This document shows, in pieces, positions 37,801 to 42,855 of a DNA stretch of 42,855 nt (position 1 is its first letter; the number at the start of each line of letters is the position of its first letter). Source of the DNA: Flavobacteriales bacterium (lineage in GTDB: Bacteria; Bacteroidota; Bacteroidia; Flavobacteriales_D; Sanyastnellaceae); assembly GCA_019694805.1 (NCBI GenBank), contig JAIBBG010000026.1, forward strand, positions 1 to 42,855, written 5' to 3'. Both the position numbers and the translations under genes were made by a program. Below the pieces are notes generated by a model. The model saw nothing but the letters and a program-made list of their open reading frames with translations. It did not search any database and was not told the DNA's origin.

Positions 37801-38073
37801 AAGTCAACTGAATCAGCAATACAGGCGAGCATTTACCCGAATCCAAATGATGGTGTTGAAATTCAATTGATCATTCAAACACCTTTCGAAACAAACGTTC
37901 AGCTCAGAATATTGGATGCTGTAGGCAGGGAAACAGAGAAACGCGTGATCACTGTGAATCAAATGATACAATACCCACTTGTATTTAACAGAGCACTTGA
38001 ATCAGGTGTTTATTTCGTTGAAATAAGTTATGGTGACCAAGTATTCACCGAGAAGTTTGTAGTGAATCAATAG
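25810..38073 (+). CDS. Giant T9SS-exported beta-helix/Ig-like adhesin-type protein
   Basis: A 4087-residue secreted protein. Segments, by residue: signal peptide 1-26 (ending FLTAQ); Ser/Thr/Gly-rich beta-solenoid-like repeats about 60-570 (TFTGDF..NNGTF type); linker to about 890; first right-handed beta-helix half about 900-1702 with DNN/NNN-turn repeats ending APDIGADESD; inter-helix domain about 1710-1840; second beta-helix half about 1845-2642 ending LGAFEMN; Ig/PKD-like domains about 2645-3407; acidic MopE-like segment DADGDGFGDP and DDDCDGSTDEGC about 3500-3622; PPC-like domain about 3625-3760; two related Cys-containing domains to about 3975; T9SS sorting domain about 4007-4087 (SIYPNPN...FVVNQ). 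The likely role is a surface adhesin or glycan-binding protein. It is far larger than typical genes and is not broken by a frameshift in this read. Confidence 0.95.
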   Translation: MKTTLRLRGCLTVLAMFFLHTFLTAQVTGDFRTSGLNTSWNNIAAWERYNGTAWVAATTGQTPGASGQGGNTLIRDGHTITHNIAIVTSLASLTVGEGTSGSLTLGGFNFSVAGTTTVAAGATVTNSNATGTRTFTGDMTINGTFNTTVASAMTFSGNFTNNGVWSNTGNGTVALAGNLAHNGTTFTSGTGVHTLSGATKTISGTASSLSINSVTISGSYTNNVTTLTVATALSGAGTLTMGANTTLNITGTSGITTLNCTTNTPNEVVYNNTVAQTVKGTTYYNLTKAGTAASTSAAAITVNNNLNVNSGTFTMSSTFTLAVTGTTNVNLGATFTSSSTGTHTFTGDFSNYGTCTKTGSGVATLNGNLLNNGTFTSTAGTYTFAGATKTINTTNASAISIANATVSGTYEVTSNYTSTNVFNVTGTLTVSLATSVLTNNGFVTAATLTLTNAASSYQNNNTTTVTTTFSGSATATFTNNANSTLFIGAATVVPLIGATAVPNTVDYNRTNTQTIRGGITYHNLTVSGSNTKTLGAAITVNGDIVVTGTATLADGAFQITGDASKTLTVGSGCGYYTTRTSVSWFPVNIPIGSITLDNNSTVTYAAAATLTTDIPATYGHLVFFGATTKTLPSSYPITVNSSFTISGGTFNDAGNTVTVLGSIASTGTHNGTGKILLTSGSATHNIQGSGWNIVELDDAQGATLSAAFTLGTQTTGSFILTNGVVTMGNFSFTINNVNSIGLQGSGFSSTKMFLQSGTGNFIRNIANSGLPITYEFPIGENTGTTEYSPVTYTVSANATISTIAFRVTDAQHPNDINTTNFVSRYWTAVGAPSSFTYTASFGYPAADITGTESSFDVYLHDPTGLTWELIPATSGSGLATYDGSDGTFSSGNVFMVKSAINIPSTVTIDGTGGTSSTFASLTGTTGFFNAVNQGVITSNVTVNISAASITETGAISLFQATETGAGAGTYTITIQSSDASQKILTSTYSIATVGLQGTIRLNGADRVTFHGGTGTDRRLLLRNTDTGVNGIVVHLFNDATNNQINNCVIEGSHTSTTVGLVNIGTSTISGTGNDNNTFTNNDFKQAGANTPAIGIASNGFSASVTNDNNEISNNNFVNIYRTSSTVAAIYLVANTGATLIDANRIYNDTPRSGAITTNMYGIYVNGTSNSNIDITNNIIGYATSSGTGTMSIVSTGAVRFNAISVLASSNGTCNITGNIVDNITLTSTSGGAANFPLFAGVYAQTTGYLIDDNQIGGLSGSPSIVLSSTTATTLANAVCGISVNSTATTQTISNNKIGCMSFTLPSGTLTMNMNGIKAIAGSVTISGNEIGNATANSFLLTVPGTSAAVNYGIYTTSTASNVMNIQNNIIKNLSAYGAGTASQAVGIFSGGAAQYNIDDNDISFIRTTSTGVSTAGSAAVIGINLGASTTTANYIRRNTIYALTDSSAVNGVVNGIVLVGGSAIYDVSRNNIYNLRSGTGTASVVNGIHISTAQVTVHNNMIRLGYDAYGSSIANTSVISGILKDNGSTNNSYYYNTVYIGGTGVSTTASNTYAFRRAVTGANDNVRNNIFVNTRSNATTGGKHYAFYTANSTTLTSDYNIFYVSGTGTVLAFNGTADQSTMQAWKANTTFDDNSISANPQFIAPTSVTPNLKLNTALNSPAESAAIAISGVTDDIDVAGIRTGYPLGGQTNGGGTAPDIGADESDMIPMDLLPPSITVGAIAPINAACGSTQTIQITATITDMASGVASGGLSPRLWWRLSTAPSYTSVAPTSVVGNLYTYDVTISGIAALQTYHYYIAAQDQATTPNIGYSHFDATSPVHSDVATNPSTLNGAPGTFTILGTVPLSGTVNVGTGQTYTSLNANGVTGLFYALQTNGLQGNLTVNITSDLNESGLYYPLTSIPEFCGSNYTITIQPSSASVKTIYQTSGGNPLIHFSGATNLIIDGSFGGSGKYLTFASRQNTPTVYFNGNCENIQIKNCTIEGNNTLTSGVGPGVINFAGLLGTGTEIRDILIDNNTIRNRSDLTQNATNTPISLINAGGVLGMFNGTNAPLKSNITISNNEMFNFRQSAIAFSQNISGMGIGDSIVIDGNKIYNPITQAQYQYIVYLEGGANSIGHTISNNLIGGSSAPSPNIAGTWVNNLTDGEIWAIYVNSGGTVNGEETVIHNNKISNFNVSGTGYSNFLGIRVEYGKTDITNNLIGSLSASLTTPNIICAGSGDVFDISANSAVFGIWTQSTDEILIDSNTVCGLSATGSFSFMDGIAHGSNVYFNYLTYSTPGGKATITNNNVMYNRCASSLQSLVVSPEAFMGIFCWTNDTTNVIANNKVYNCGSGTTLYNSNVRIHGMFVGVNNSTTTHGGIVDSNEISYLFNENPGDNTNSTSRNPIIYGLTIANGDWTVSNNTIYLNNGTLGGTLITNTNTSIRALNDNLLYDQANCAARYYHNTVLVDGSNTTGAGTANSTYAFLRFPLDFALISITAGAPIELRNNIFINIRGGQGNHRAIGNIANNNSNASINWTSTTSDYNLLSGPSLTNIALWGSSTTYTLANWQSLSSNCDLNSNAILSTTGTSDATHINPSELFVNLTSGTQADLRIETSPPNPPYPYSFVDAMGTPVTDVTTDIDGTTRSASTPTLGAFEMNPCATPTITVGAISMACFSTSSQNVTLAYSGATNSPDEYSITWGTAATTAGFSNLTWASLPSSPITITIPASAAANSYTGTLVVRNSSTSCVSPSYNITVIVNAAPTITLGSNPSVCFSASSQNASLTYSATAGSPNQYSIGSWSGGGFSNVTNAALPASPITISVPAGLTAGVYTAVLTVTNSTTGCVSGTYNISVTVNEAPAITAYSPGPLAANFINNICAGTNTSFGVTATGSGLNYTWQVSTNGGTSWSTSGLGSAPYSGATTATLSINNAPSGLNGNLYRVIVSGACNPADTSEVGTLNVGFANINTQPATSTVVCENGNTSIIVAATGNNLTYSWEISTNGGSSWSALSNSAIYSGVSNDTLTITGALFSMNTYRYRVIVGTTACTPSTSGVSILTVNQLPAAAGTITGTNTVCQGTTGITYSVGAIANATGYVWTLPSGASITSGSNTNSITVSFSGSASSGNVNVYGTNSCGSGTVSSDYAVTVNSAVVPSASISSDLGDVICEGAMVTFTASPTHGGTTPVYQWKLNGANVGSNSTTYAVDTLDTSDEVWCVMTSNALCATPSTANSDTITVSVLNQVTPSVSISSDAGVICNGATVVFTATPQYGGTAPSYQWKLNGSDVGTNSNTYTNNSLSNGDLIQVVMTSNQLCANPTIASSNTINATVIGYVTPSVSIVVSPSYTECAGNLVTFTATPVNGGGAPQYQWKVNGINVGSNSDTFDTSDLEDGDVVSVVLTSSEPCLTTTTATSNNITMTIVAAPVADAGIAMSTCGLSPYVFANGAAVSNSSSYSWSENGAGSITAGNGTLTPTYTPASGDLGQTITFTLIATGNGNCEEDVDNVTLFIQDFTSYYIDADGDGFGDPSSTPVLSCTAVAGRVPNNTDCCDTNADINPACEWWADQDGDGYGSYIYTTGCISGCTIPAQLFPWYPPAHGGQPYVADCNDFTITAYPGSTEVCANSIDDDCDGSTDEGCSGIPNDIWGNAQVVNVTSTNAIYPNCQWVNGTLFNADISAQGNPVNVAPGGGRDVWYKFLAPSTGVQIKVAPNAFNAVIELQNSSGSQLDVENVNATVGGGEILNYGTLTVGQWYWVGIRNFDATSGGSFTVCISPLMPSGCATVVPMDGLSLCNSYKATYRGAATYTFNFTGTGGGAPAVTTSATSTGLIALTTPALAVRYGGIYNVRVDANYVLQNGIGQTEPTITVLGSVASSNCTNVRMMDQPYVEVKSTQRCPAVVPRTTYLIGSPVPGNASICGAVSYTYEFQQYSDCAGSSVGMPFTVNTTTNTPYLSLISAFPSPTYPMASNGTWRVRIRPNFVYGNGNYGPYQMVIVSATATASAMAPEDEMLDSEKSTESAIQASIYPNPNDGVEIQLIIQTPFETNVQLRILDAVGRETEKRVITVNQMIQYPLVFNRALESGVYFVEISYGDQVFTEKFVVNQ
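35218..36033 (+). repeat. Three tandem Ig/PKD-like repeats of about 90 codons
   Basis: Inside the giant gene three units begin at 35218, 35491 and 35761 with lengths 91, 90 and 91 codons. Each opens with (V/T)PS(A/V)SI, has an early Cys, then YQWK(L/V)NG and a late Cys. Amino-acid similarity is high and DNA similarity moderate, so the duplication is old rather than fresh. Confidence 0.85.
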
Positions 38074-38276
38074 AGCATTTTGAATGATTAGACCCAAACA
38101 TCCAATCAAATTCTCCCATGAGATCCATTACGAATACTTGCGAATTAAATCCTGTAACATCGGGCAAGTTTCGCGGACACAAACATGGTCATTACCATGG
38201 TAAGCAACCGCACAGTGCAAGGTGAGTATTCAAAGATGTTTGCAAGGGAATAGACATTTTACTTCATGATTAGATT
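38074..38276. other. Intergenic stretch after the giant gene
   Basis: No gene is seen between the giant gene stop and the terminator. A perfect 6-bp hairpin CATGGT / ACCATG with loop CATT lies at 38184-38199; it has no T-run and may be chance or an operator. Confidence 0.5.
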
Positions 38277-38308
38277 AAAAAAGCCCGTTCGCACGATCGG
38301 GCTTTTTT
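38277..38308 (+). terminator. Rho-independent terminator after the giant gene
   Basis: AAAAAAGCCCG and CGGGCTTTTTT flank a 10-nt loop, giving a long A/T-extended stem with a T-run on the plus strand and a matching one on the minus strand. It is about 205 nt after the stop at 38073 and insulates the SRPBCC gene. Confidence 0.85.
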
Positions 38309-38319
38309 GTTATCAAAGA

Positions 38320-38348
38320 TTTGGATATACCTATAAATTTTACATTTG
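38320..38348 (+). promoter_or_regulatory. Promoter of the SRPBCC gene
   Basis: TTTG, a 17-bp spacer and TACATTTG match the Bacteroidota promoter form. The box ends 26 nt before the ATG at 38375. It shows that an in-frame TTG at 38321 cannot be the start, because it lies inside the promoter. Confidence 0.75.
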
Positions 38349-38374
38349 TGGCATCACCAAACTATTTAAAAAAA

Positions 38375-38785
38375 ATGCAACCCATTACCATTCAAGCCAC
38401 GATAAAAAAGGACGTAAAAACTGTATGGAACGCCTTGAATGATCCACAACACATCGTCAATTGGAATTTCGCTATCGATACATGGCATTGCCCCAGCGCA
38501 TCCAATGACCTTAGACCTGAAGGAAAGTTAACCGCAACCATGGCCGCAAAAGACGGCAGTTTCAGCTTTGACTTTAGCGGTACATATTCGGAAATCCGTC
38601 CATATGAATTCATTCACTACGTACTTGACGATGGTCGCCATGTTAAAGTCAGGTTTGAGGTGAACGGCGAACAGGTTAAAGTTACACAAACTTTCGAACC
38701 TGAAGCTGTAAACCCTGTCGATATGCAGCAATCAGGCTGGCAGGCTATTTTAAACAATTTCGCCAAATATGCAGAAGCACTATGA
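38375..38785 (+). CDS. SRPBCC/AHSA1-domain protein
   Basis: A 136-residue single-domain START/Bet v1-like (SRPBCC, AHSA1) protein. The pattern is typical: an N-terminal strand MQPITIQATIKKDVKTVWNAL, helix with NDPQHIVNWNFA, then strands with FSGTYSEIRPYEFIHYVLDDGRHVKVRFE and a C-terminal helix SGWQAILNNFAKYAEAL. The fold binds hydrophobic ligands in a deep pocket; the ligand is unknown. The start at 38375 is fixed by the promoter. It is transcribed alone, 140 nt before the formate dehydrogenase genes. Confidence 0.88.
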   Translation: MQPITIQATIKKDVKTVWNALNDPQHIVNWNFAIDTWHCPSASNDLRPEGKLTATMAAKDGSFSFDFSGTYSEIRPYEFIHYVLDDGRHVKVRFEVNGEQVKVTQTFEPEAVNPVDMQQSGWQAILNNFAKYAEAL

Positions 38786-38925
38786 GGTTCTTGATTCCAC
38801 AATTCGGATTCAATATCCCTTAAAGTTTAACCACAGACCTGCGTTTTAAAAGCCTATATTGCACCTGTCTTCCGGTGATTTGGGAGCTTGTTTCCATGTC
38901 ATACCGGTTGCCACGATTTTGACAT

Positions 38926-40578
38926 ATGTCTAAAAACATCAGTGAACTATCTGGCCGAAAAGGACTCGAAAGAAATCTGTTCGAGCAACTCGGCATTGCA
39001 GCGGAGGAAACAGGCACACCATCGTTAGATGCTCTGGAATCTTTGCGCGAGGAATTTCTTGTAGGAAAATCCGCAGTCTATGGTGCGGCTTCTTTTTATG
39101 ACTTCCTCAGACCGGAAAACAAAGGAAAAAATGTTTACGTGTGCAACGGCAGCGCATGCCTCACAGCCGGTACACAAGACAAGCTCCACCAAAAAATCTC
39201 TGCCCATTTTCAAGCAGATGAAATAGGCGAAATGTGTTGCCTCGGAAGATGTCATGAAAACGCCGCTTTTCATTACAAAGGCAAAAACTATTCAGGACAG
39301 GATATAGATCTCATTGCAGACATTAAAAAAACACATGCACTAACTCAGGAGAAATATCATGTGGATAGTTATGGCACCGCCATTCTCACGGCTGATTATG
39401 GCGACATCCACAGCTACTATACGATCCTAAAAAATGCGCTCAGTAAATCTCGCGAAGATTTGCTGACTGAACTCAAAGATTCGGGAGTGCGTGGTCGCGG
39501 TGGTGCAGGGTTCTCCATGGCTTTTAAACTCGACTCCTGTAGACAAGCACTAGGTGATACCAAGTTCATTGTATGCAATGCAGATGAAGGTGATCCAGGT
39601 GCATATTCAGATCGATATATACTCGAACAACGACCACATGCACTACTGATGGGCATGATCATCGCTGGCTACATTGCCGGAGCTCAGCATGGCGTCGTTT
39701 ACATCAGAGGTGAATATCCAGAGTCTGTCGACATCATTCAACAAGCGGTGAATGATTTGGAGACATTCGGTTATACCGGAGAAAATATTTTGGGTAGTGG
39801 TTTCAACTACAGATTCAAAGTGATCAAAGCACAAGGTGCTTATATCTGCGGAGAAGAAACTGCATTGCTTTCATCCATTGAAGGTCAAAGACCTGAAGTT
39901 CGTGTACGCCCACCATATCCTACCCAACAGGGATTGTTCAACAAACCTACCGTAGTGAATAATGTAGAGACACTGGCGAATCTTCCGTTTATCATGTCTC
40001 AAGGTGGTAAAAAATTTGCCGCCATTGGCACTGAAAAATCAACTGGTACCAAACTCGTATCACTCGATGGACATTTTAATCGACCCGGCATTTACGAAGT
40101 GGATATGGGCACACCTCTGAGTGTTGTGGTGAATGAACTCGGCAAAGGATTTCGATCTCAAGTAAAAGCTATGCATATTGGAGGTCCTCTTGGCGGACTT
40201 GTTCCCATTGAAAAAATACCGACTTTGAATGTAGATTTTGATTCTTTTGCTAAAGAAGGATTTCTGCTCGGTCACGCATCAGTGGTTTGCATCACTGAAG
40301 ACTTCCCCATCATTGAATACCTGCGCCATCTTTTCAAATTCACGGCGCATGAAAGTTGTGGCAAGTGTTTTCCATGTCGCTTGGGATCTACACGTGGCGC
40401 AGAAATGTTGGATAAAGCTATCCATGAAGGCTACAAGATAGACCGCGAACTTTTCAATGACCTCATCAACACGATGGAAATTGGATCATTGTGTGCGCTG
40501 GGTGGTGGACTTCCCCTTCCGGTAAAAAACGCACTTCATTATTTCGAATCTGAACTCAAAACATATTTCGCTTCCTGA
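38926..40578 (+). CDS. NAD-dependent formate dehydrogenase beta subunit (NuoE-NuoF fusion)
   Basis: A 550-residue electron-transfer subunit that passes electrons from formate to NAD+. Residues 1-135 form a NuoE-like thioredoxin-fold [2Fe-2S] domain with Cys73, Cys78, Cys105 and Cys109 (CNGSAC and CCLGRC). Residues 150-545 are NuoF-like: the NADH/FMN site GRGGAGFSMAFK (190-201) and CNADEGDPGAYSDR (217-230), AYICGEETALLSSIEG, and the [4Fe-4S] cluster with C478, C481, C484 (ESCGKCFPC) and C523 (SLCALGGG). The fusion is known in FDH beta subunits and in some hydrogenases. It is 25 nt upstream of the catalytic subunit gene. Confidence 0.93.
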   Translation: MSKNISELSGRKGLERNLFEQLGIAAEETGTPSLDALESLREEFLVGKSAVYGAASFYDFLRPENKGKNVYVCNGSACLTAGTQDKLHQKISAHFQADEIGEMCCLGRCHENAAFHYKGKNYSGQDIDLIADIKKTHALTQEKYHVDSYGTAILTADYGDIHSYYTILKNALSKSREDLLTELKDSGVRGRGGAGFSMAFKLDSCRQALGDTKFIVCNADEGDPGAYSDRYILEQRPHALLMGMIIAGYIAGAQHGVVYIRGEYPESVDIIQQAVNDLETFGYTGENILGSGFNYRFKVIKAQGAYICGEETALLSSIEGQRPEVRVRPPYPTQQGLFNKPTVVNNVETLANLPFIMSQGGKKFAAIGTEKSTGTKLVSLDGHFNRPGIYEVDMGTPLSVVVNELGKGFRSQVKAMHIGGPLGGLVPIEKIPTLNVDFDSFAKEGFLLGHASVVCITEDFPIIEYLRHLFKFTAHESCGKCFPCRLGSTRGAEMLDKAIHEGYKIDRELFNDLINTMEIGSLCALGGGLPLPVKNALHYFESELKTYFAS

Positions 40579-40603
40579 TTTTATCAGAAAAAAACAGCGC
40601 AAC

Positions 40604-42855
40604 ATGGTTACAAAAATTCTGAATACAGAGCATCGTCCAGCCACTGGCAACAATAATCCCTCTGCGCAAGCAACGGATGCCAAAGTGGCCTACATCAATA
40701 ATAAGGCATATGTGATCCGTGATGGAGAAACCATACTTGCCTTCCTGAGACGAAATTTCGGACAAGATGTAGTTCCGACTTTGTGCGATGCACCAAATCT
40801 CGATCCTTTTGGATCGTGCCGTGTCTGCAGCGTTGATGTAGCGCTGAAAGAAAATGGCCCTGCGAAAGCGATGGCTTCTTGCCATACACCGGTCATGCCG
40901 AATTCGTTTATCTATCCGGATTCTGATCGCATTCAGAAGCTCAGAAAAAACATCATCGAATTGGTGCTCACCGATCACCCGCTCGATTGCCTTACCTGTG
41001 AGGTGAACAACAACTGCGAATTGCAAACAGTTGCGGGTCGCGTGGGTGTGCGCGATGTGAGATATCCTGAAGGCAAAAATCACCTCGATAGAAAAAAAGA
41101 CAAGAGTCATGCTTACATGACTTCTGATTTTTCGAAGTGTATCAATTGTTTCCGTTGCGTGCGAGCTTGTGATGAAGTGCAAGGTGAAATGGTTTTGAAT
41201 ATGGCTGGTCGTGGTTTCGATAGTCATATCATCAAGAGTTTTGAAACCACTTTTAAAGAATCCGATTGTGTAAGTTGTGGCGCATGTGCACAAGCTTGTC
41301 CAACGTCTGCCATCTCAGATATTTTCGAATCGAAGTCTGTTGCTGTGGATGAAAAAATCAGAACAGTATGCACTTATTGTGGTGTTGGATGTAATCTCGA
41401 AGTTGCTGTCAAAGGTGGAAAAGTAAAATCCATCCAAGCTCCTTATGATGCCGAAGTCAATTCTGGTCACACATGTTTAAAAGGCCGCTTTGCGTTTTCA
41501 TTTTACAACCATCCGGATCGACTGACAACACCATTGATCAAGAAAAACGGAGAACTTGTTCCGGCGACCTGGGATGAAGCTTATGATTATATCGCCAGTG
41601 AATTAACCAGAATCAAAAACGATTTTGGTCCTGATTATATCGCTGGTATTTCTTCTGCAAGGTGCACGAATGAGGAAAACTACCTCATGCAAAAATTCAT
41701 CCGCGCAGTAATTGGCACAAACAACATCGACAGTTGCGCGCGGGTATGCCACTCACCTACTGCACTTGGTATGCAACGTACGTTCGGAACAGGAGCAGCT
41801 ACGAATAGTATCATCGATCTCAAATACACCGACTGTATCATGGTGATTGGTGCCAATCCAACAAGCGGACACCCTGTAACAGGTGCCAAGTTGAAGCAGT
41901 TTGCGATGAAAGGCACAAGCATCGTCATCGATCCACGCAGAACAGAACTTGCGAGATATGCTACCTATCATCTTCAGTTGAAACCTGGCACCAACGTGGC
42001 CATGCTGAATATGCTTTTGTATTATATCATCGCTGAAGGTTTAGAAGATAAATCGTTCATCGAACAACGTACAGAAGGATTTGAAGATTTCAGAAAACAT
42101 GTGATGTCGTTCAACATTGATGAGCTTTCTGCGATTACCGGAGTGGACAAAGACCTTGCTCGCAAAGCAGCCATTGCATACGCTTCAGCAGGTAATGCCA
42201 TGTCATTCCACGGACTTGGCGTGACAGAACATTCGCAGGGAACATACACTGTGATGCTCATTGCAGACTTAGCCATGATCACCGGTAATATTGGTCGTAG
42301 AGGGGTTGGTGTAAATCCACTCCGCGGACAAAACAACGTGCAGGGAGCGGCCGATATGGGATGTCAACCACACCAGGGTGCTGGTTATCTCGATGTTACC
42401 GATCCGCAAATTCATCAGAAATACGAAAGTTTTTACAACGCAAAACTTCCACTTCATATCGGTTATAAGATTCCACAGATGTATGATGCAGCCATCCATG
42501 GCAAACTCAAAGCGCTGTGGCTGATGGGCGAAGACAACGTGCAAACTGATCCGAACACCAATCATGTCAAGAAAGCTTTGAGCGAACTTGATTTATTGGT
42601 AGTACAAGAAATATTCATGACCGAAACCGCTAAAATGGCGCACGTGGTATTGCCAGCTTCTTCCTTCCTCGAAAAATCAGGAACATTCACCAATGGTGAA
42701 AGAAGAATACAGAAAGTTCAGGCTGTTGTTGAGCCCATCGAAGGCACCAAACCAGATGGACAGATCATTGCGGAAATCATGCAGAGAATGGGTTATGCTC
42801 AGTCAGATTACGATCCAAAAACCATCCTCGAAGAAGTATCGCAGATTGTTCCATT
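40604..42855 (+). CDS. fdhF: Formate dehydrogenase alpha subunit, molybdopterin-dependent (partial)
   Basis: The catalytic subunit, open at the right edge after 750 codons. In order it carries a plant-type [2Fe-2S] domain (C61, C72, C75, C93), a NuoG-type His-Cys3 [4Fe-4S] (H125, C129, C132, C138), two ferredoxin [4Fe-4S] clusters (C179/182/185/189 and C222/225/228/232), the Mo-site [4Fe-4S] (C256, C259, C263, C291) and the bis-MGD domain. The Mo ligand is Cys382 in DSCARVCHSPT, encoded by TGC, so this is not a selenocysteine enzyme. It oxidises formate to CO2 and could also work in reverse. The C-terminal part and any fdhD or mo-cofactor genes lie outside the window. Confidence 0.95.
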   Translation, partial: MVTKILNTEHRPATGNNNPSAQATDAKVAYINNKAYVIRDGETILAFLRRNFGQDVVPTLCDAPNLDPFGSCRVCSVDVALKENGPAKAMASCHTPVMPNSFIYPDSDRIQKLRKNIIELVLTDHPLDCLTCEVNNNCELQTVAGRVGVRDVRYPEGKNHLDRKKDKSHAYMTSDFSKCINCFRCVRACDEVQGEMVLNMAGRGFDSHIIKSFETTFKESDCVSCGACAQACPTSAISDIFESKSVAVDEKIRTVCTYCGVGCNLEVAVKGGKVKSIQAPYDAEVNSGHTCLKGRFAFSFYNHPDRLTTPLIKKNGELVPATWDEAYDYIASELTRIKNDFGPDYIAGISSARCTNEENYLMQKFIRAVIGTNNIDSCARVCHSPTALGMQRTFGTGAATNSIIDLKYTDCIMVIGANPTSGHPVTGAKLKQFAMKGTSIVIDPRRTELARYATYHLQLKPGTNVAMLNMLLYYIIAEGLEDKSFIEQRTEGFEDFRKHVMSFNIDELSAITGVDKDLARKAAIAYASAGNAMSFHGLGVTEHSQGTYTVMLIADLAMITGNIGRRGVGVNPLRGQNNVQGAADMGCQPHQGAGYLDVTDPQIHQKYESFYNAKLPLHIGYKIPQMYDAAIHGKLKALWLMGEDNVQTDPNTNHVKKALSELDLLVVQEIFMTETAKMAHVVLPASSFLEKSGTFTNGERRIQKVQAVVEPIEGTKPDGQIIAEIMQRMGYAQSDYDPKTILEEVSQIVP

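Noticed and set aside
38184..38199. Hairpin CATGGT/ACCATG as a terminator for the giant gene
   Set aside because: The stem is short and has no following T-run; a better terminator lies at 38277-38308.
40556..41293. A 245-codon frame on the minus strand opposite the start of the formate dehydrogenase alpha subunit
   Set aside because: The plus strand encodes an unmistakable iron-sulfur/molybdopterin protein in the same interval; the minus frame has no recognisable domain.
41747..41749. Selenocysteine at the molybdenum ligand of formate dehydrogenase
   Set aside because: The codon is TGC (Cys382), not TGA, and no SECIS-like hairpin follows.

Overview
The window looks like a chromosomal segment of an environmental member of the Bacteroidota, in the broad Chitinophagales / Saprospirales / Flavobacteriales area; I cannot place it more exactly. 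The main evidence is a very large secreted protein ending in a type IX secretion (Por) sorting domain, the BatA-type membrane protein, promoters of the Bacteroidota form TTTG-N19-TAnnTTTG (clearest before rpsT, the lipoprotein gene at 24610 and the SRPBCC gene at 38375), and the near absence of Shine-Dalgarno sequences. No phage, transposon, insertion sequence, integrase or CRISPR array is visible.

Layout. 1-3.5 kb: a tRNA-Ser(TGA) on the minus strand, then a plus-strand operon of xseA, xseB, an alpha/beta hydrolase and a small exported protein, closed by a strong terminator. 3.6-7.9 kb (minus): a dihydroorotase homologue that has lost its metal-binding HxH motif, a BatA/vWA membrane protein and an ABC-transporter ATPase. 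Three different 7-bp tandem repeats lie between these genes. 8.0-13.4 kb: sucC, a convergent O-methyltransferase, and a tight plus-strand operon of MscS-type channel, CPBP membrane protease, SUI1/eIF1-like factor and RlmL-type rRNA methyltransferase. 13.4-19.9 kb (minus): TraB/GumN protein, di-haem thiol-oxidoreductase-like lipoprotein, DUF1761 membrane protein, a radC-wecB-polysaccharide deacetylase operon, and rpsT.

20.0-23.8 kb holds the most interesting module: a signal-peptide/TPR/transmembrane/PP2C phosphatase (SiaA-like) facing, convergently, a SiaB-family kinase gene and a SiaC-family phosphoprotein gene. The SiaB protein is a head-to-tail fusion of two complete kinase-like domains. 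No diguanylate cyclase, the SiaC target known in Pseudomonas, lies nearby. The phosphatase and SiaC genes both seem to start with TTG, and a perfect 8-bp inverted repeat ends 4 nt before the phosphatase start.

24.0-25.6 kb: an unrecognised 100-aa protein and an unrecognised lipoprotein. 25.8-38.1 kb: one 12.3-kb gene for a 4087-residue exported protein with two beta-helix halves, Ig/PKD-like repeats, an acidic metal-binding segment and the T9SS tail. 38.4-42.9 kb: an SRPBCC protein, then an NAD-dependent formate dehydrogenase made of a fused NuoE-NuoF-type subunit and a NuoG-like-N-terminus molybdopterin catalytic subunit that runs off the right edge.
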